Shown piece by piece: positions 37,114-45,986 of a stretch of DNA of 64,000 nt. The notes below the pieces were generated by a model. That model was not told the origin of the DNA, did not search any database, and saw nothing but the letters and a program-made list of their open reading frames with translations. The position numbers were made by a program, and so were the translations under genes. The DNA is from Actinomyces faecalis. Its GTDB lineage: Bacteria > Actinomycetota > Actinomycetes > Actinomycetales > Actinomycetaceae. Location of the stretch: the NCBI RefSeq assembly GCF_013184985.2, contig NZ_CP063418.1:1116001-1180000 (forward strand), given 5' to 3'. Position 1 is the stretch's first letter. Every line of letters starts with the position of its first letter.

Positions 37114-37142
37114 CACCACTGGCGGTTGCGGATCACGGTCAC
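37101..37142 (-). CDS. trpL: trp leader peptide (three tandem Trp codons)
   Basis: A 14-codon ORF starting with GTG at 37142 reads MTVIRNRQWWWLP and ends with TAA. Three consecutive TGG codons are at 37118-37110. No ribosome site exists; the -10 box ends six bases before the GTG, so the transcript probably starts at or next to the start codon. Its only role would be to sense charged tRNA-Trp for the downstream attenuator. Confidence 0.88.
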   Translation of the reverse strand: MTVIRNRQWWWLP

Positions 37143-37148
37143 GGGACG

Positions 37149-37178
37149 AGGCTAGAGGGAGGGGGCGGGCTCGGACAA
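37149..37178 (-). promoter_or_regulatory. trp operon promoter
   Basis: On the minus strand TTGTCC (37178-37173) and TAGCCT (37154-37149) are separated by 18 bases, with the leader GTG six bases after the -10 box. The -10 box overlaps the stop codon of the upstream DedA-like gene. Confidence 0.65.
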
Positions 37179-37748
37179 GTCGGCGTCAGCATCGTGAGAC
37201 GCTCCGGGCGTGAGGCCGGGCGTCGAGCGTGCAGGTGCGCAGTCCCCAGGTGCGCACCGGGGCTCACAGCGGCAGGCCGGCGGCGGGGGAGCGCAGCGCC
37301 GTCGTCGTAGCGAGACGACGAGTACAGCCAGAGTGATGACGACGGCGATCGCCCACCACCCGCCTGCCTCGACCCAGGTGGCGAAGACAGCCAGGCCGAC
37401 GGTGGAGTAGATCGCTGCCCAGATCGCGCAGCCCAGGCTCACGGCCGGCAGGTACAGGCGCAGCGGCATGCGGCTCACGCCCGCCCACAGCTGGACGAAG
37501 GTCTGCACGCCCACCGTCATGAAGGACACGGGGACCGCCAGGACCCCCCACTGCTCTGCCAGGCGCTGGGCCCGGTCGTAGGCGGGAGAGTCCAGGAGCC
37601 GCGCCCAGCGGGTGCGCCCGGTGCCGGCCGCGACGGCCCGGCCGATCCAGTAGGTGCCGTTCGCGCGGCCCATGACACTGACCCACAGGAACAGGAAGGC
37701 CCAGGCCCAGGGCAGGTCGAGGACGCGGTCGATCATGGGGGCGATCAT
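37152..37748 (-). CDS. DedA-like (VTT-domain) membrane protein
   Basis: A 198-residue protein with about four hydrophobic segments and a central region (RLAEQWGVLAVPVSFMTVGVQTFVQLWAGVSRM, read as two consecutive motifs) matching the conserved core of DedA/SNARE-associated proteins. These proteins are lipid scramblases or transporters in the inner membrane. The C-terminal 50 residues are Cys/Pro/Ala-rich and probably disordered. Start ATG 37748 with AGGTG upstream; ATG 37736 is possible. The stop codon lies inside the trp promoter. Confidence 0.65.
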   Translation of the reverse strand: MIAPMIDRVLDLPWAWAFLFLWVSVMGRANGTYWIGRAVAAGTGRTRWARLLDSPAYDRAQRLAEQWGVLAVPVSFMTVGVQTFVQLWAGVSRMPLRLYLPAVSLGCAIWAAIYSTVGLAVFATWVEAGGWWAIAVVITLAVLVVSLRRRRCAPPPPACRCEPRCAPGDCAPARSTPGLTPGASHDADADLSEPAPSL

Positions 37749-37950
37749 GGCACACCTGTGAGGTGAGGCTTGCCTGGCTGGATCGCGAGTGTGCCGGGCG
37801 GGTAGGAGCCGGCGGTCAGTAACGACTCACACCCGCCGGGCGCGGCGCCGAGGCCTGCGCGTGGGAGACTTGTCCCAGAGTCCGCCACACCGACAGCACC
37901 GGTCTGCCTCCTGGTACGTCCAGGTGCTGTCCCGTCCTGGAAGAGCACAC

Positions 37951-39825
37951 GTGTCACCGATCCCCACGCCCGAGCAGATCGCGAGCATCCAGCCCGCCTC
38001 CACCCCGCCCGAGCTGCTGCGGAGCTTCTCGATCATCGCCCACATCGACCACGGCAAGTCCACCCTGGCCGACCGCATGCTGCAGGCCACCGGCGTGGTC
38101 CAGCCACGCGACATGCGCGCCCAGTACCTGGACCGCATGGACATTGAGCGCGAGCGCGGGATCACCATCAAGTCCCAGGCCGTGCGCATGCCCTGGACCG
38201 TCGAGGGACCCGAGGGGGCGCGTACCTACGCCCTCAACATGATCGACACCCCCGGTCACGTCGACTTCTCCTACGAGGTCAGCCGCTCCCTGGCCGCCTG
38301 CGAGGGGGCGGTGCTGCTGGTCGACGCCGCCCAGGGCGTCCAGGCCCAGACCCTGGCCAACCTCTACATGGCCATCGAGGGCGATCTCACCATCATCCCG
38401 GTGCTCAACAAGATCGACCTGCCGGCCGCTGAGCCTGAGCGCCACGCCGAGGAGATCGCCTCCATCATCGGCTGCGACCCGGCCGACGTCCTCAAGGTCT
38501 CGGGCAAGACTGGTGAGGGCGTGCCCGAGCTGCTCGACCAGATCGTGCACGCCGTTCCCGCGCCGGTGGGCGACCCCGACGGCGAGGCGCGTGCCATGAT
38601 CTTCGACTCCGTCTACGACACCTACCGCGGCGTGGTCACCTACGTGCGCGTGGTCGACGGCGCCCTCAGGCCTCGCGAGCGCATCGAGATGCTCTCCACC
38701 CGCGCCGACCACGACCTGCTGGAGATCGGCGTCATCAGCCCCGAGCCCGTGCCGACCAAGGGGCTGGGCGCCGGGGAGGTCGGCTACCTCATCACCGGTG
38801 TCAAGGACGTGCGCCAGTCGCGCGTGGGTGACACCGTTACCGCCGCCGCCCGCCCCGCGAGCACCCCCCTGGCTGGCTACCAGGACCCTAAGCCCATGGT
38901 CTTCTCCGGCCTGTTCCCGGTGGACGGCTCGGACTTCCCGGCCCTGCGTGACGCCTTGGACAAGCTCAGGCTCAACGACGCGGCACTGACCTACGAGCCC
39001 GAGACCTCGGTGGCCCTCGGCTTCGGCTTCCGCTGCGGCTACCTCGGCCTGCTTCACCTGGAGATCATCGCTGAGCGCCTGGAGCGTGAGTTCGGGCTCG
39101 ACATCATCTCCACCGCTCCTAGCGTGGTCTACCAGGTGACCACCGAGGACCGCGTGGTCCACACGGTGACCAACCCGAGCGAGTTCCCCGAGGGCAAGAT
39201 CCTGGACGTGCGCGAGCCGGTGGTCTCCGCCACGATCCTGACACCTAGCGAGTTCGTGGGCACCGTCATGGAGCTGTGCCAGTCCCGGCGCGGGACCATG
39301 AAGGGGATGGACTACCTGTCCGAGACCCGCGTGGAGATGCGCTACACCCTGCCGCTGGCCGAGATCGTCTTCGACTTCTTCGACGCCCTGAAGTCGCGCA
39401 CCCGCGGCTACGCCTCCCTGGACTACGAGCCCGACGGCGAGCAGAGCGCGGACCTGGTCAAGGTGGACATCCTCCTCAACGGGGACAAGGTGGACGCCTT
39501 CAGCGCGATCGTCCACAAGGACTCCGCCTACTCCTACGGCGTCATGCTTACCAAGCGCCTCAAGGAACTCATCCCCCGCCAGCAGTTCGAGGTCCCGGTC
39601 CAGGCCGCGGTGGGCTCGCGCATCATCGCCCGTGAGACCATCCGCGCCCTGCGCAAGGACATGCTGGCCAAGTGCTACGGCGGTGACATCTCCCGTAAGC
39701 GCAAGCTGCTGGAGAAGCAGAAGGAGGGCAAGAAGCGCATGAAGGCCATCGGTCGCGTGGAGGTCCCCCAGGAGGCCTTCATCGCCGCGCTGGGTGCAGA
39801 CACCCCCACCGGCAAGGACAAGTAG
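37951..39825 (+). CDS. lepA: Elongation factor 4 (LepA)
   Basis: A 624-residue translational GTPase that binds ribosomes in an EF-G-like manner and influences initiation and back-translocation. The GTPase motifs are [13 protein letters not shown] (P-loop), [12 protein letters not shown] and NKIDLP. The LepA-specific C-terminal domain ends with the conserved basic [16 protein letters not shown]. The start is GTG 37951 with GGAAGAG upstream; the longer ORF from 37789 is not conserved-looking. trmB begins five bases after the stop. Confidence 0.96.
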   Translation: MSPIPTPEQIASIQPASTPPELLRSFSIIAHIDHGKSTLADRMLQATGVVQPRDMRAQYLDRMDIERERGITIKSQAVRMPWTVEGPEGARTYALNMIDTPGHVDFSYEVSRSLAACEGAVLLVDAAQGVQAQTLANLYMAIEGDLTIIPVLNKIDLPAAEPERHAEEIASIIGCDPADVLKVSGKTGEGVPELLDQIVHAVPAPVGDPDGEARAMIFDSVYDTYRGVVTYVRVVDGALRPRERIEMLSTRADHDLLEIGVISPEPVPTKGLGAGEVGYLITGVKDVRQSRVGDTVTAAARPASTPLAGYQDPKPMVFSGLFPVDGSDFPALRDALDKLRLNDAALTYEPETSVALGFGFRCGYLGLLHLEIIAERLEREFGLDIISTAPSVVYQVTTEDRVVHTVTNPSEFPEGKILDVREPVVSATILTPSEFVGTVMELCQSRRGTMKGMDYLSETRVEMRYTLPLAEIVFDFFDALKSRTRGYASLDYEPDGEQSADLVKVDILLNGDKVDAFSAIVHKDSAYSYGVMLTKRLKELIPRQQFEVPVQAAVGSRIIARETIRALRKDMLAKCYGGDISRKRKLLEKQKEGKKRMKAIGRVEVPQEAFIAALGADTPTGKDK

Positions 39826-39829
39826 CCCC

Positions 39830-40789
39830 ATGGCGCAGGTCCACCCGCCCCGTTCCCACGCGATCCGTTCGCGGGTGCGGTCCTTCTCCCGCGCCGGAGG
39901 ACGGCTGAGCGACTCCCAGGCCCAGGCGATGGCCGAGCACGGTGCGCGCTACGTCGTGCAGGTCCCGCGTGCTGACGCCATCCGCACGGTCGCCGCGGAC
40001 TTCCGCCTCGACCCCCAGTCCGTCTTCGGCCACGTCGGGCAGCTGCGTCCGCTCGTGGTCGAGGTCGGTAGCGGAGGGGGAGAGGCCCTGCTTGCCCACG
40101 CCTCGGCCAACCCCGGTACCGACCACCTGGCGGTGGAGGTGTGGCAGACCTCGATCGCCACGATCGTGCGCGACGCGGCGAGGGCGGGCCTGGACAACGT
40201 GCGCGTGGTCCCGGCCGATGCCTCCCAGCTGCTGGCTACCGCCCTGCCGGTGGGCTGTGCCAGCGAGGTGTGGGTCTTCTTTCCCGATCCCTGGCGCAAG
40301 CCTCGTCACCGCAAGCGCCGGCTGGTGACCACCGGCTTCGCTGACTCCGTGGCTCGTGTGCTGCGCAGCGGCGGGGCGTGGAGGCTCGCCACCGACTGGG
40401 CCGACTACGCCTGGCAGATGCGCGACGTCCTGGAGGACGTCTCGGCGCTGCCCGAGGGCCTGGAGGCGGACATGACCGAGCCCTACTTCCGCTACGACGA
40501 CGCCGGACGCGAGCCGGATCTCGGGGCAGCGGGCTGGGAGGAGGGGAGCCCGGGCAACGGGCCCGACCCCGGTTCGCCCTCGGGCACGCTGGGCGGCTGG
40601 TCGCCCCGTTTCGAGGGTCGTGTCCTGACCCGCTTTGAGCGCCGCGGCCTCGAGGCCGGGCGCACGATCCGCGACCTGAGCGTGGTGCGCACCGAGACCA
40701 CCTGGAGGCCGGAGCGCAGCGAGGCGATGCTGGCAGCTCTGGAGCGCCAGGCACGCGACCGTGAGCCCAGGGCGGCGACGAGGCCATGA
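39830..40789 (+). CDS. trmB: tRNA (guanine-N7-)-methyltransferase
   Basis: A 319-residue SAM-dependent methyltransferase that modifies G46 of tRNAs. The SAM-binding VVEVGSGGGEALL (about residue 75) and the TrmB signature FFPDPWRKPRHRKRRL (about 150) are intact. A low-complexity Gly/Pro insertion lies at about 230-260. It sits between lepA and an MFS gene with a four-base ATGA overlap downstream. Confidence 0.92.
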   Translation: MAQVHPPRSHAIRSRVRSFSRAGGRLSDSQAQAMAEHGARYVVQVPRADAIRTVAADFRLDPQSVFGHVGQLRPLVVEVGSGGGEALLAHASANPGTDHLAVEVWQTSIATIVRDAARAGLDNVRVVPADASQLLATALPVGCASEVWVFFPDPWRKPRHRKRRLVTTGFADSVARVLRSGGAWRLATDWADYAWQMRDVLEDVSALPEGLEADMTEPYFRYDDAGREPDLGAAGWEEGSPGNGPDPGSPSGTLGGWSPRFEGRVLTRFERRGLEAGRTIRDLSVVRTETTWRPERSEAMLAALERQARDREPRAATRP

Positions 40790-42102
40790 CCTCCTCGCCC
40801 CAGGCCCAGCCACAGCGGTGCTGGCGCCTGCCACGCCGGGCGTGGCTCGGCGTCGTCGTCCTGGGCTTCCTGGCCCTGTGCTCCGTCCTGCGCGTACCGA
40901 TCGGTGTTGTCCCGCCGCTGCTGAGCCAGATCGGCACAGACCTGGCCATGGATGACGTGGCGCTGGGAGCACTGACCAGCGTGCCGGTCCTGTGCTTCGG
41001 GCTCATGACGCCACTGGCCTCAGGCCTTCTGCGGCGCACGGGCGCGAACACCGGTGGCCTGTGGACCCTGGGCCTGGTGGTGGCTGGTGCGCTGGTGCGC
41101 TCAGCGGGCACCACCTGGGCCGCTTTCGCCGGCACGATCGTCATCGGGGCGGGCATGACGATCGGCAACCTTGTGGCACCGATGATCATTGGCCGCGACT
41201 TCTGGCACCGCACCTCAGTCATGACAGGCATGTACTCCGCCACCTGCAACGTCATGGTCACGGCGGCCACCGCTCTGGCCGTGCCGACGGCGGTGGTGGT
41301 GGGCTGGCGTGGGGCGTCGATGGCGTGGAGCGTGGTCCCCGCCCTGGCGGCCCTGGTCCTGTGGCTGTGGGTCTTCCCGCCGGGCCTGGGGCACCCACGT
41401 GGCAGCCTGCTGACACGTTCAGGTATGGCCACCTGGGTGGCTGAGCCCAACCTGAGGGCGGCTGGAGGCAGCCATGTCGCTGTGTGGCGCCGGCCCCTGA
41501 CCTGGGTCATGGCCGTGGCCTTCGCCGCTCACACCTTCTCCTACTACGCGGTGTGCGGCTGGCTGCCCACCGCCCTGGTGGACCTGGTGGGGATGAGCCA
41601 GGCCCGTGCCGGGGCAGCGGCCTCGGTCTTCTCCCTGACCGGCATCGTGGGGCCGCTCCTGGTCCCGGTCATGTTCGAGACGCTCCGCTGGAGCGGGGCA
41701 CGTGTGATGGCGGTGCTGTCCGCGTGCTGGATCGCCCTGCCCCTGAGCCTGGTAGTGGCTCCTCAGGCTTGGCTCGTGCCCTGCGTCCTGTCTGGCATCG
41801 CCCAGGGTGCCTTCTTTGCTGCCCTGTTCACGCTGGTTATCCAGCGTTCGGCGAATGTGGATGAGAACCGGCAGACCACGGCCTTGATCCAGACGTGCGG
41901 TTACGTGGTGGCCGCGCTGGGTCCGGTGGTCATGGGCTGGTTGCGCGGGGTCAGTGGCGGCTGGCTGTGGCCCTTCATCCTGGTCAGCCTCGTGCTGGTG
42001 GTGATGACAGTGTGCGGCCAGCTGGCCGCCCGGCCCACGCGCGTCCTCTCTGGTGCCTCCTCGCCGGCCTCATCCGGTCCCACGCCGCAGGAGGAGGCAT
42101 GA
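40786..42102 (+). CDS. MFS transporter (CynX/NimT-like)
   Basis: A 438-residue, 12-helix major facilitator. The first helices contain LRVPIGVVPPLLSQIGTDL, the typical pattern of the cyanate permease (CynX/YycB/NimT) branch, which includes cyanate and nitroimidazole carriers. The substrate is unknown. The start overlaps the trmB stop (ATGA), and the stop overlaps the hemW start in the same way, so all three are co-translated. Confidence 0.82.
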   Translation: MTSSPQAQPQRCWRLPRRAWLGVVVLGFLALCSVLRVPIGVVPPLLSQIGTDLAMDDVALGALTSVPVLCFGLMTPLASGLLRRTGANTGGLWTLGLVVAGALVRSAGTTWAAFAGTIVIGAGMTIGNLVAPMIIGRDFWHRTSVMTGMYSATCNVMVTAATALAVPTAVVVGWRGASMAWSVVPALAALVLWLWVFPPGLGHPRGSLLTRSGMATWVAEPNLRAAGGSHVAVWRRPLTWVMAVAFAAHTFSYYAVCGWLPTALVDLVGMSQARAGAAASVFSLTGIVGPLLVPVMFETLRWSGARVMAVLSACWIALPLSLVVAPQAWLVPCVLSGIAQGAFFAALFTLVIQRSANVDENRQTTALIQTCGYVVAALGPVVMGWLRGVSGGWLWPFILVSLVLVVMTVCGQLAARPTRVLSGASSPASSGPTPQEEA

Positions 42103-43376
42103 GCCCCGGCCAGCCTGAGGGCGGTCCCCTTCCTGGTGGGGAGCTACCCGCACAGGCCCGGGCAGGGCGTCGCCCTGGTGGGTCGCAAGCAGAGAGCGTG
42201 CCCTTCTCGGTCTACCTCCACGTGCCCTACTGCCGGGTGCGCTGCGGCTACTGCGACTTCAACACCTACACCAACCTCGATATGGGTGGTGGCGCCTCGG
42301 CTACCGACTACGTGAGCACGCTGGCGGGCGAGCTGGGGCTAGCGGCGGCCGCGATGGACCGGGCCGGGCTGCCCCGGCGCGCGGCACAGACCGTGTTCCT
42401 GGGCGGGGGGACCCCCACGATGCTTCCGGCAGCGGACCTGGCACGAGCGCTGGACCTCGTCCGTACCACCTGGGGCCTGGCCGAGGACGCAGAGGTGACG
42501 ACCGAGGCTAACCCGGAGACCGTGGACGAGCGGTACCTGGCGACCCTCGCCCAGGCGGGCTTCACGCGGGTCTCCTTCGGCATGCAGTCCGCAGTGCCCC
42601 ATGTGCTGGCCACCCTGGACCGCACCCACACCCCTGAACGCGTCCCCCAGGTGGTGGACTGGGCCCGCCGAGCAGGGCTGAGCACCAGCCTGGACCTCAT
42701 CTACGGCACGCCCGGGGAGTCGATAGACGACTGGGCGCGCAGCCTCGAGGCCGCCGTCGAGATCGGCCCCGACCACCTCAGCGCCTACGCCCTGGTCATC
42801 GAGGAGGGCACGCGCATGTGGACCCAGGTACGGCGCGGCGAGCTGGAGATGCCGGCGGACGACGACGAGGCCACGAAGTACGAGATGGCTGACGCCGCCC
42901 TGGCCGAGGCCGGCTACCAGTGGTACGAGATCTCCAACTGGGCGCGTCCGGGCCACGAGTGCCGGCACAACGAGGCCTACTGGCGTGACTGGGACTGGTA
43001 CGGCGCCGGTCCGGGAGCGCACTCCCACCTCGGCCACGTGCGCATGTGGGACACCAAGGCTCCGGTGGCCTGGGCGGCGCAGGTGCGTTCCGGCCGGCTG
43101 CCGGTCGCGGGCCACGAGGTGGTCGACGACGGCGCCCGCGAGCTGGAGCGGGTCATGCTCGGTATCCGCCTGTGTGAGGGACTCGACCTGGCGGGGCTGG
43201 CTCGGCCTGGTGAGGAGACGACGTCGGACGGCACCCCTTGTCGGCTCGTCCCGGTGGTAGCGGCGCTGGTGGGGCAGGGGCTGCTGGAGCCTGCCGCAGC
43301 CCTGCGCGGCCGGGCGGTGCTGACCCTGCGCGGGCGCCTCATGGCGGACACCGTGACCGGACGGCTGACGGACTGA
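42099..43376 (+). CDS. hemW: Radical SAM protein HemW (coproporphyrinogen oxidase-like)
   Basis: A 425-residue radical SAM enzyme. The [4Fe-4S] motif is CRVRCGYC (C-x3-C-x2-C) in VPYCRVRCGYCDFNTYT near residue 47, and GGGTPTML and SFGMQS are standard for HemW. HemW is thought to be a heme chaperone and not the oxygen-independent coproporphyrinogen dehydrogenase HemN, since it lacks the HemN extra cysteine. GGAGG lies just upstream of the ATG at 42099. Confidence 0.92.
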   Translation: MSPGQPEGGPLPGGELPAQARAGRRPGGSQAESVPFSVYLHVPYCRVRCGYCDFNTYTNLDMGGGASATDYVSTLAGELGLAAAAMDRAGLPRRAAQTVFLGGGTPTMLPAADLARALDLVRTTWGLAEDAEVTTEANPETVDERYLATLAQAGFTRVSFGMQSAVPHVLATLDRTHTPERVPQVVDWARRAGLSTSLDLIYGTPGESIDDWARSLEAAVEIGPDHLSAYALVIEEGTRMWTQVRRGELEMPADDDEATKYEMADAALAEAGYQWYEISNWARPGHECRHNEAYWRDWDWYGAGPGAHSHLGHVRMWDTKAPVAWAAQVRSGRLPVAGHEVVDDGARELERVMLGIRLCEGLDLAGLARPGEETTSDGTPCRLVPVVAALVGQGLLEPAAALRGRAVLTLRGRLMADTVTGRLTD

Positions 43377-43529
43377 CGGGCCGGCTCGGCTACGGCGTCA
43401 CCCCGCTGGCGGGAGGGCGGCTACCGCGCCAGGCGGACGCAGCGGTGGGCGGGCTCGTCCTGTGCGAGGAGGCAAGGATCCTCCAGCCGGGGGAGCTGCG
43501 GCGTCGTCCCGTGCGGCAGGATCAGTGCC

Positions 43530-44186
43530 ATGAGTGCTCACCCTGCCTTCCAGCCCCGTCCGAGCCAGCCCTACGCGGGCGTGGACCGTCTGACTGTGGG
43601 CCAGGCCCTGACGTGGTCCTGGCGGCGCATCGCGGAGAACCCGGCTCCGTTGCTGGCGGGCTTCGCAATCTGGACGATCCTCACCGGTGGCGGGATCTCG
43701 GTGTCCTACCTGGGCTCTGGCAGCGCGGACTCGGGCGGACTCATCGCGACGATCGCGATGATCCTGTCCCCGATCCCCTTCGCGCACGTGGGACTGCTGA
43801 CGGCGGCTGGTGGTCAGGCGCGGATCCGTGACTTCTTCACCTTCCCCAACCTGTGGCCGATGGTGCTGGCCGGGATCCTGACCTCGGTCCTGCAGGCGAT
43901 CGGTTTCGTCTTCCTCATCGTCCCCGGTCTCATTCTGCTCTACCTGTGGCACTTCACCCAGCTGGTGGGGGTGGACCGTGGGCTGGAGGCAACCGATGCG
44001 ATGCGGGAGTCCTGGCGGATCCTGAGTGGCAACGCCAGCGCCCTGGTGCCCTTTGCCCTGGTCGGGGCCCTGCTCGGTGTCGCCGGGGTGGTCACGGGGC
44101 TGGGCTGGGTGCTGACGACGCCGCTGGTGTCGCTCATGTCCGCCTACGCCTACGTCACAGCCACGGGTCGGGTGGTGGCTGGCTGA
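43530..44186 (+). CDS. Multi-helix membrane protein of unknown function
   Basis: A 218-residue protein with about five or six hydrophobic helices. The repeating QALTWSWRRIAENP and RGLEATDAMRESWRIL segments, each followed by a hydrophobic run, resemble the internal-repeat architecture of DUF975/glycerophosphodiester-type membrane proteins. I do not recognise a specific function. CAGGAT seven bases before the ATG and no ribosome site suggest leaderless expression. Confidence 0.65.
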   Translation: MSAHPAFQPRPSQPYAGVDRLTVGQALTWSWRRIAENPAPLLAGFAIWTILTGGGISVSYLGSGSADSGGLIATIAMILSPIPFAHVGLLTAAGGQARIRDFFTFPNLWPMVLAGILTSVLQAIGFVFLIVPGLILLYLWHFTQLVGVDRGLEATDAMRESWRILSGNASALVPFALVGALLGVAGVVTGLGWVLTTPLVSLMSAYAYVTATGRVVAG

Positions 44187-44395
44187 CACACGTCTGGGCG
44201 GAGAGAGGCCGGCCGCTACCGAGCAGCCGGGCCGGGACAGCGCCGTCGCGGGCTTTGCGGTGGCGAGGTGTGTCCACGAGGCGGAGCGTCCCGGGATCCG
44301 GGACGGCCCTTGTCGTACAGTGGACCGGTCGTCTTCGGTGCCTGGCGCCCCGAGCCTTCGGTGCCGTGCCCTCCAATCCGACCCGAGGAGCCCTT

Positions 44396-45799
44396 GTGCA
44401 CCTGCAGTGGTGGTCCGTCCTGCCCTTCGCGGCGATGCTGGCCTGCATCGCCGTCCTGCCCCTCGTCCCGGCGACCTCCCACTGGTGGGAGAGACGCTCG
44501 AGCCAGCTGGGTATCGCACTGGTTCTGGGTATCCCGGTCGCCGTGTGGATGTGGATCGCCGGCGGTTGGGAGGTTGTCTTCGCCTCGGTGGTGGAGTACG
44601 GCCAGTTCATCGCCCTGCTGCTGGCCCTGTTCGTCGTCTCCGGCGGCATCTTCCTCAAGGGCGATATCCAGGCCACCCCGCGCAACAACACGCTCTTCCT
44701 CGCAGTGGGCGGGTCGCTGGCCAGCTTCATCGGCACCACCGGTGCGGCGATGCTCCTCATCCGTCCTTTGCTCAACACCAACTCCGAGCGGCGCTACCGG
44801 GTGCACACGGTGCTGTTCACGATCTTCATCGTGGCCAACTGCGGCGGCCTGCTCACCCCGCTGGGGGACCCGCCGCTCTTCCTGGGCTTCCTGCGTGGTG
44901 TGCCCTTCACCTGGACCTTCACCCTCGCGCGAGAGTGGGCGTTTGTCAACGCGCTGCTGCTGGCGAGCTACTACGCGCTGGACCGCTACTACTACGCTCA
45001 GGAGCCGGCCGCCGCCGTGCGTCAGGACCGTGATCAGATCGTGCCTCTGGGCCTGCGTGGGGCCAGTAACCTTGTGTGGTTCGTGGTCATCATCGCCGCC
45101 GTGGCTTTCGCCCCCTCAATCGATGCCGAGGCGATCGAGGAGGGGCACGCTGTCCTGACGGACTGGGTTCCTGTACGGGAGATCATCATGCTCGCGGCGG
45201 CCTACTGCTCCTACCGCTTTGGTGACCGTCGGGCCCGCTTCGAGGACAACCAGTTCGAGTGGGGGCCGATCGCTGAGGTAGCCACGCTTTTCATCGGTAT
45301 CTTCCTCACGATGATCCCTGCCCTGCACTACCTCGATGAGGTCGCCGGCTCGCTGCCACTGAACGAGATCACCTTCTTCATCTTTACTGGCGGGCTGTCC
45401 TCGATGCTGGACAACGCCCCCACCTACGTGACCTTCTTCGAGATGGCCGGGCAGGTCACGCCTGCCGGTGTGCCAACCGTGGCCGGGGTGGCAGAGACGT
45501 ACCTCATCCCGATCTCCCTGGGTGCCGTGCTGTGCGGGGCGATCACCTATATCGGCAACGGGCCGAACTTCATGGTCAAGTCCGTGGCCGAGAGCCGCGG
45601 GGTCGAGATGCCGAGCTTCGGTGGCTACATGGTCAGGTCCTTCACCTACCTGGTGCCGGTGCTGGCGGCGATGGTCTGCCTGTTCATCGCTGAGCCGGTG
45701 TGGGCCAAGGCTCTGGGCGGAGTGATCGTCCTCGCGCTGCTGGCCAACGACGCCCGCCTGGTGGTCCAGGCTCGCAGGCTCGCACTCCAGGACGCCTGA
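44396..45799 (+). CDS. Na+/H+ antiporter, NhaD/ArsB type
   Basis: A 467-residue ion transporter with about 11-12 helices. The hallmark TPLGDPPLFLGFLRGVPF segment (about residue 155) and GLSSMLDNAPTYVTFFE (about 330) are those of the NhaD-type sodium:proton antiporters. GAGGAG five bases before GTG 44396 fixes the start; the longer ORF lacks support. A TACAGT box upstream (44315-44320) is a likely -10. A short palindrome GTCCCGG-GAT-CCGGGAC also lies upstream (about 44287-44303). Confidence 0.88.
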   Translation: MHLQWWSVLPFAAMLACIAVLPLVPATSHWWERRSSQLGIALVLGIPVAVWMWIAGGWEVVFASVVEYGQFIALLLALFVVSGGIFLKGDIQATPRNNTLFLAVGGSLASFIGTTGAAMLLIRPLLNTNSERRYRVHTVLFTIFIVANCGGLLTPLGDPPLFLGFLRGVPFTWTFTLAREWAFVNALLLASYYALDRYYYAQEPAAAVRQDRDQIVPLGLRGASNLVWFVVIIAAVAFAPSIDAEAIEEGHAVLTDWVPVREIIMLAAAYCSYRFGDRRARFEDNQFEWGPIAEVATLFIGIFLTMIPALHYLDEVAGSLPLNEITFFIFTGGLSSMLDNAPTYVTFFEMAGQVTPAGVPTVAGVAETYLIPISLGAVLCGAITYIGNGPNFMVKSVAESRGVEMPSFGGYMVRSFTYLVPVLAAMVCLFIAEPVWAKALGGVIVLALLANDARLVVQARRLALQDA

Positions 45800-45824
45800 G
45801 CCCCGGCTCCCTCCCCGCCAGTCG

Positions 45825-45959
45825 CGGCGTGGCTTGGTGTGGTGGCGGCGTGGCTCCAGACTGTCGCGGCGTGGCTGTGTGTCGGGGGCGTGCCTGACGG
45901 CGTCGGTAGGTACGCCCCCAACAGCAGCACACGCCTCCGCTTCGGCAAGGCACGCCCCC
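45825..45959. repeat. 21-bp tandem repeats plus terminator hairpin
   Basis: CGGCGTGGCT recurs at 45825, 45846 and 45867, exactly 21 bases apart, and a fourth related unit follows at about 45887. The arm GGGGGCGTGCCT (45884-45895) pairs with 45908-45919 (one G-T) or perfectly with 45948-45959. It separates the convergent antiporter and DUF3097 genes, so bidirectional termination is likely. Confidence 0.6.
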
Positions 45960-45986
45960 AACGGGCGCGCGCTGCACGTGAACCCG

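Noticed and set aside
37954..39831. 625-codon minus-strand ORF
   Set aside because: Mirrors lepA exactly; Val/Gly/His-rich shadow.
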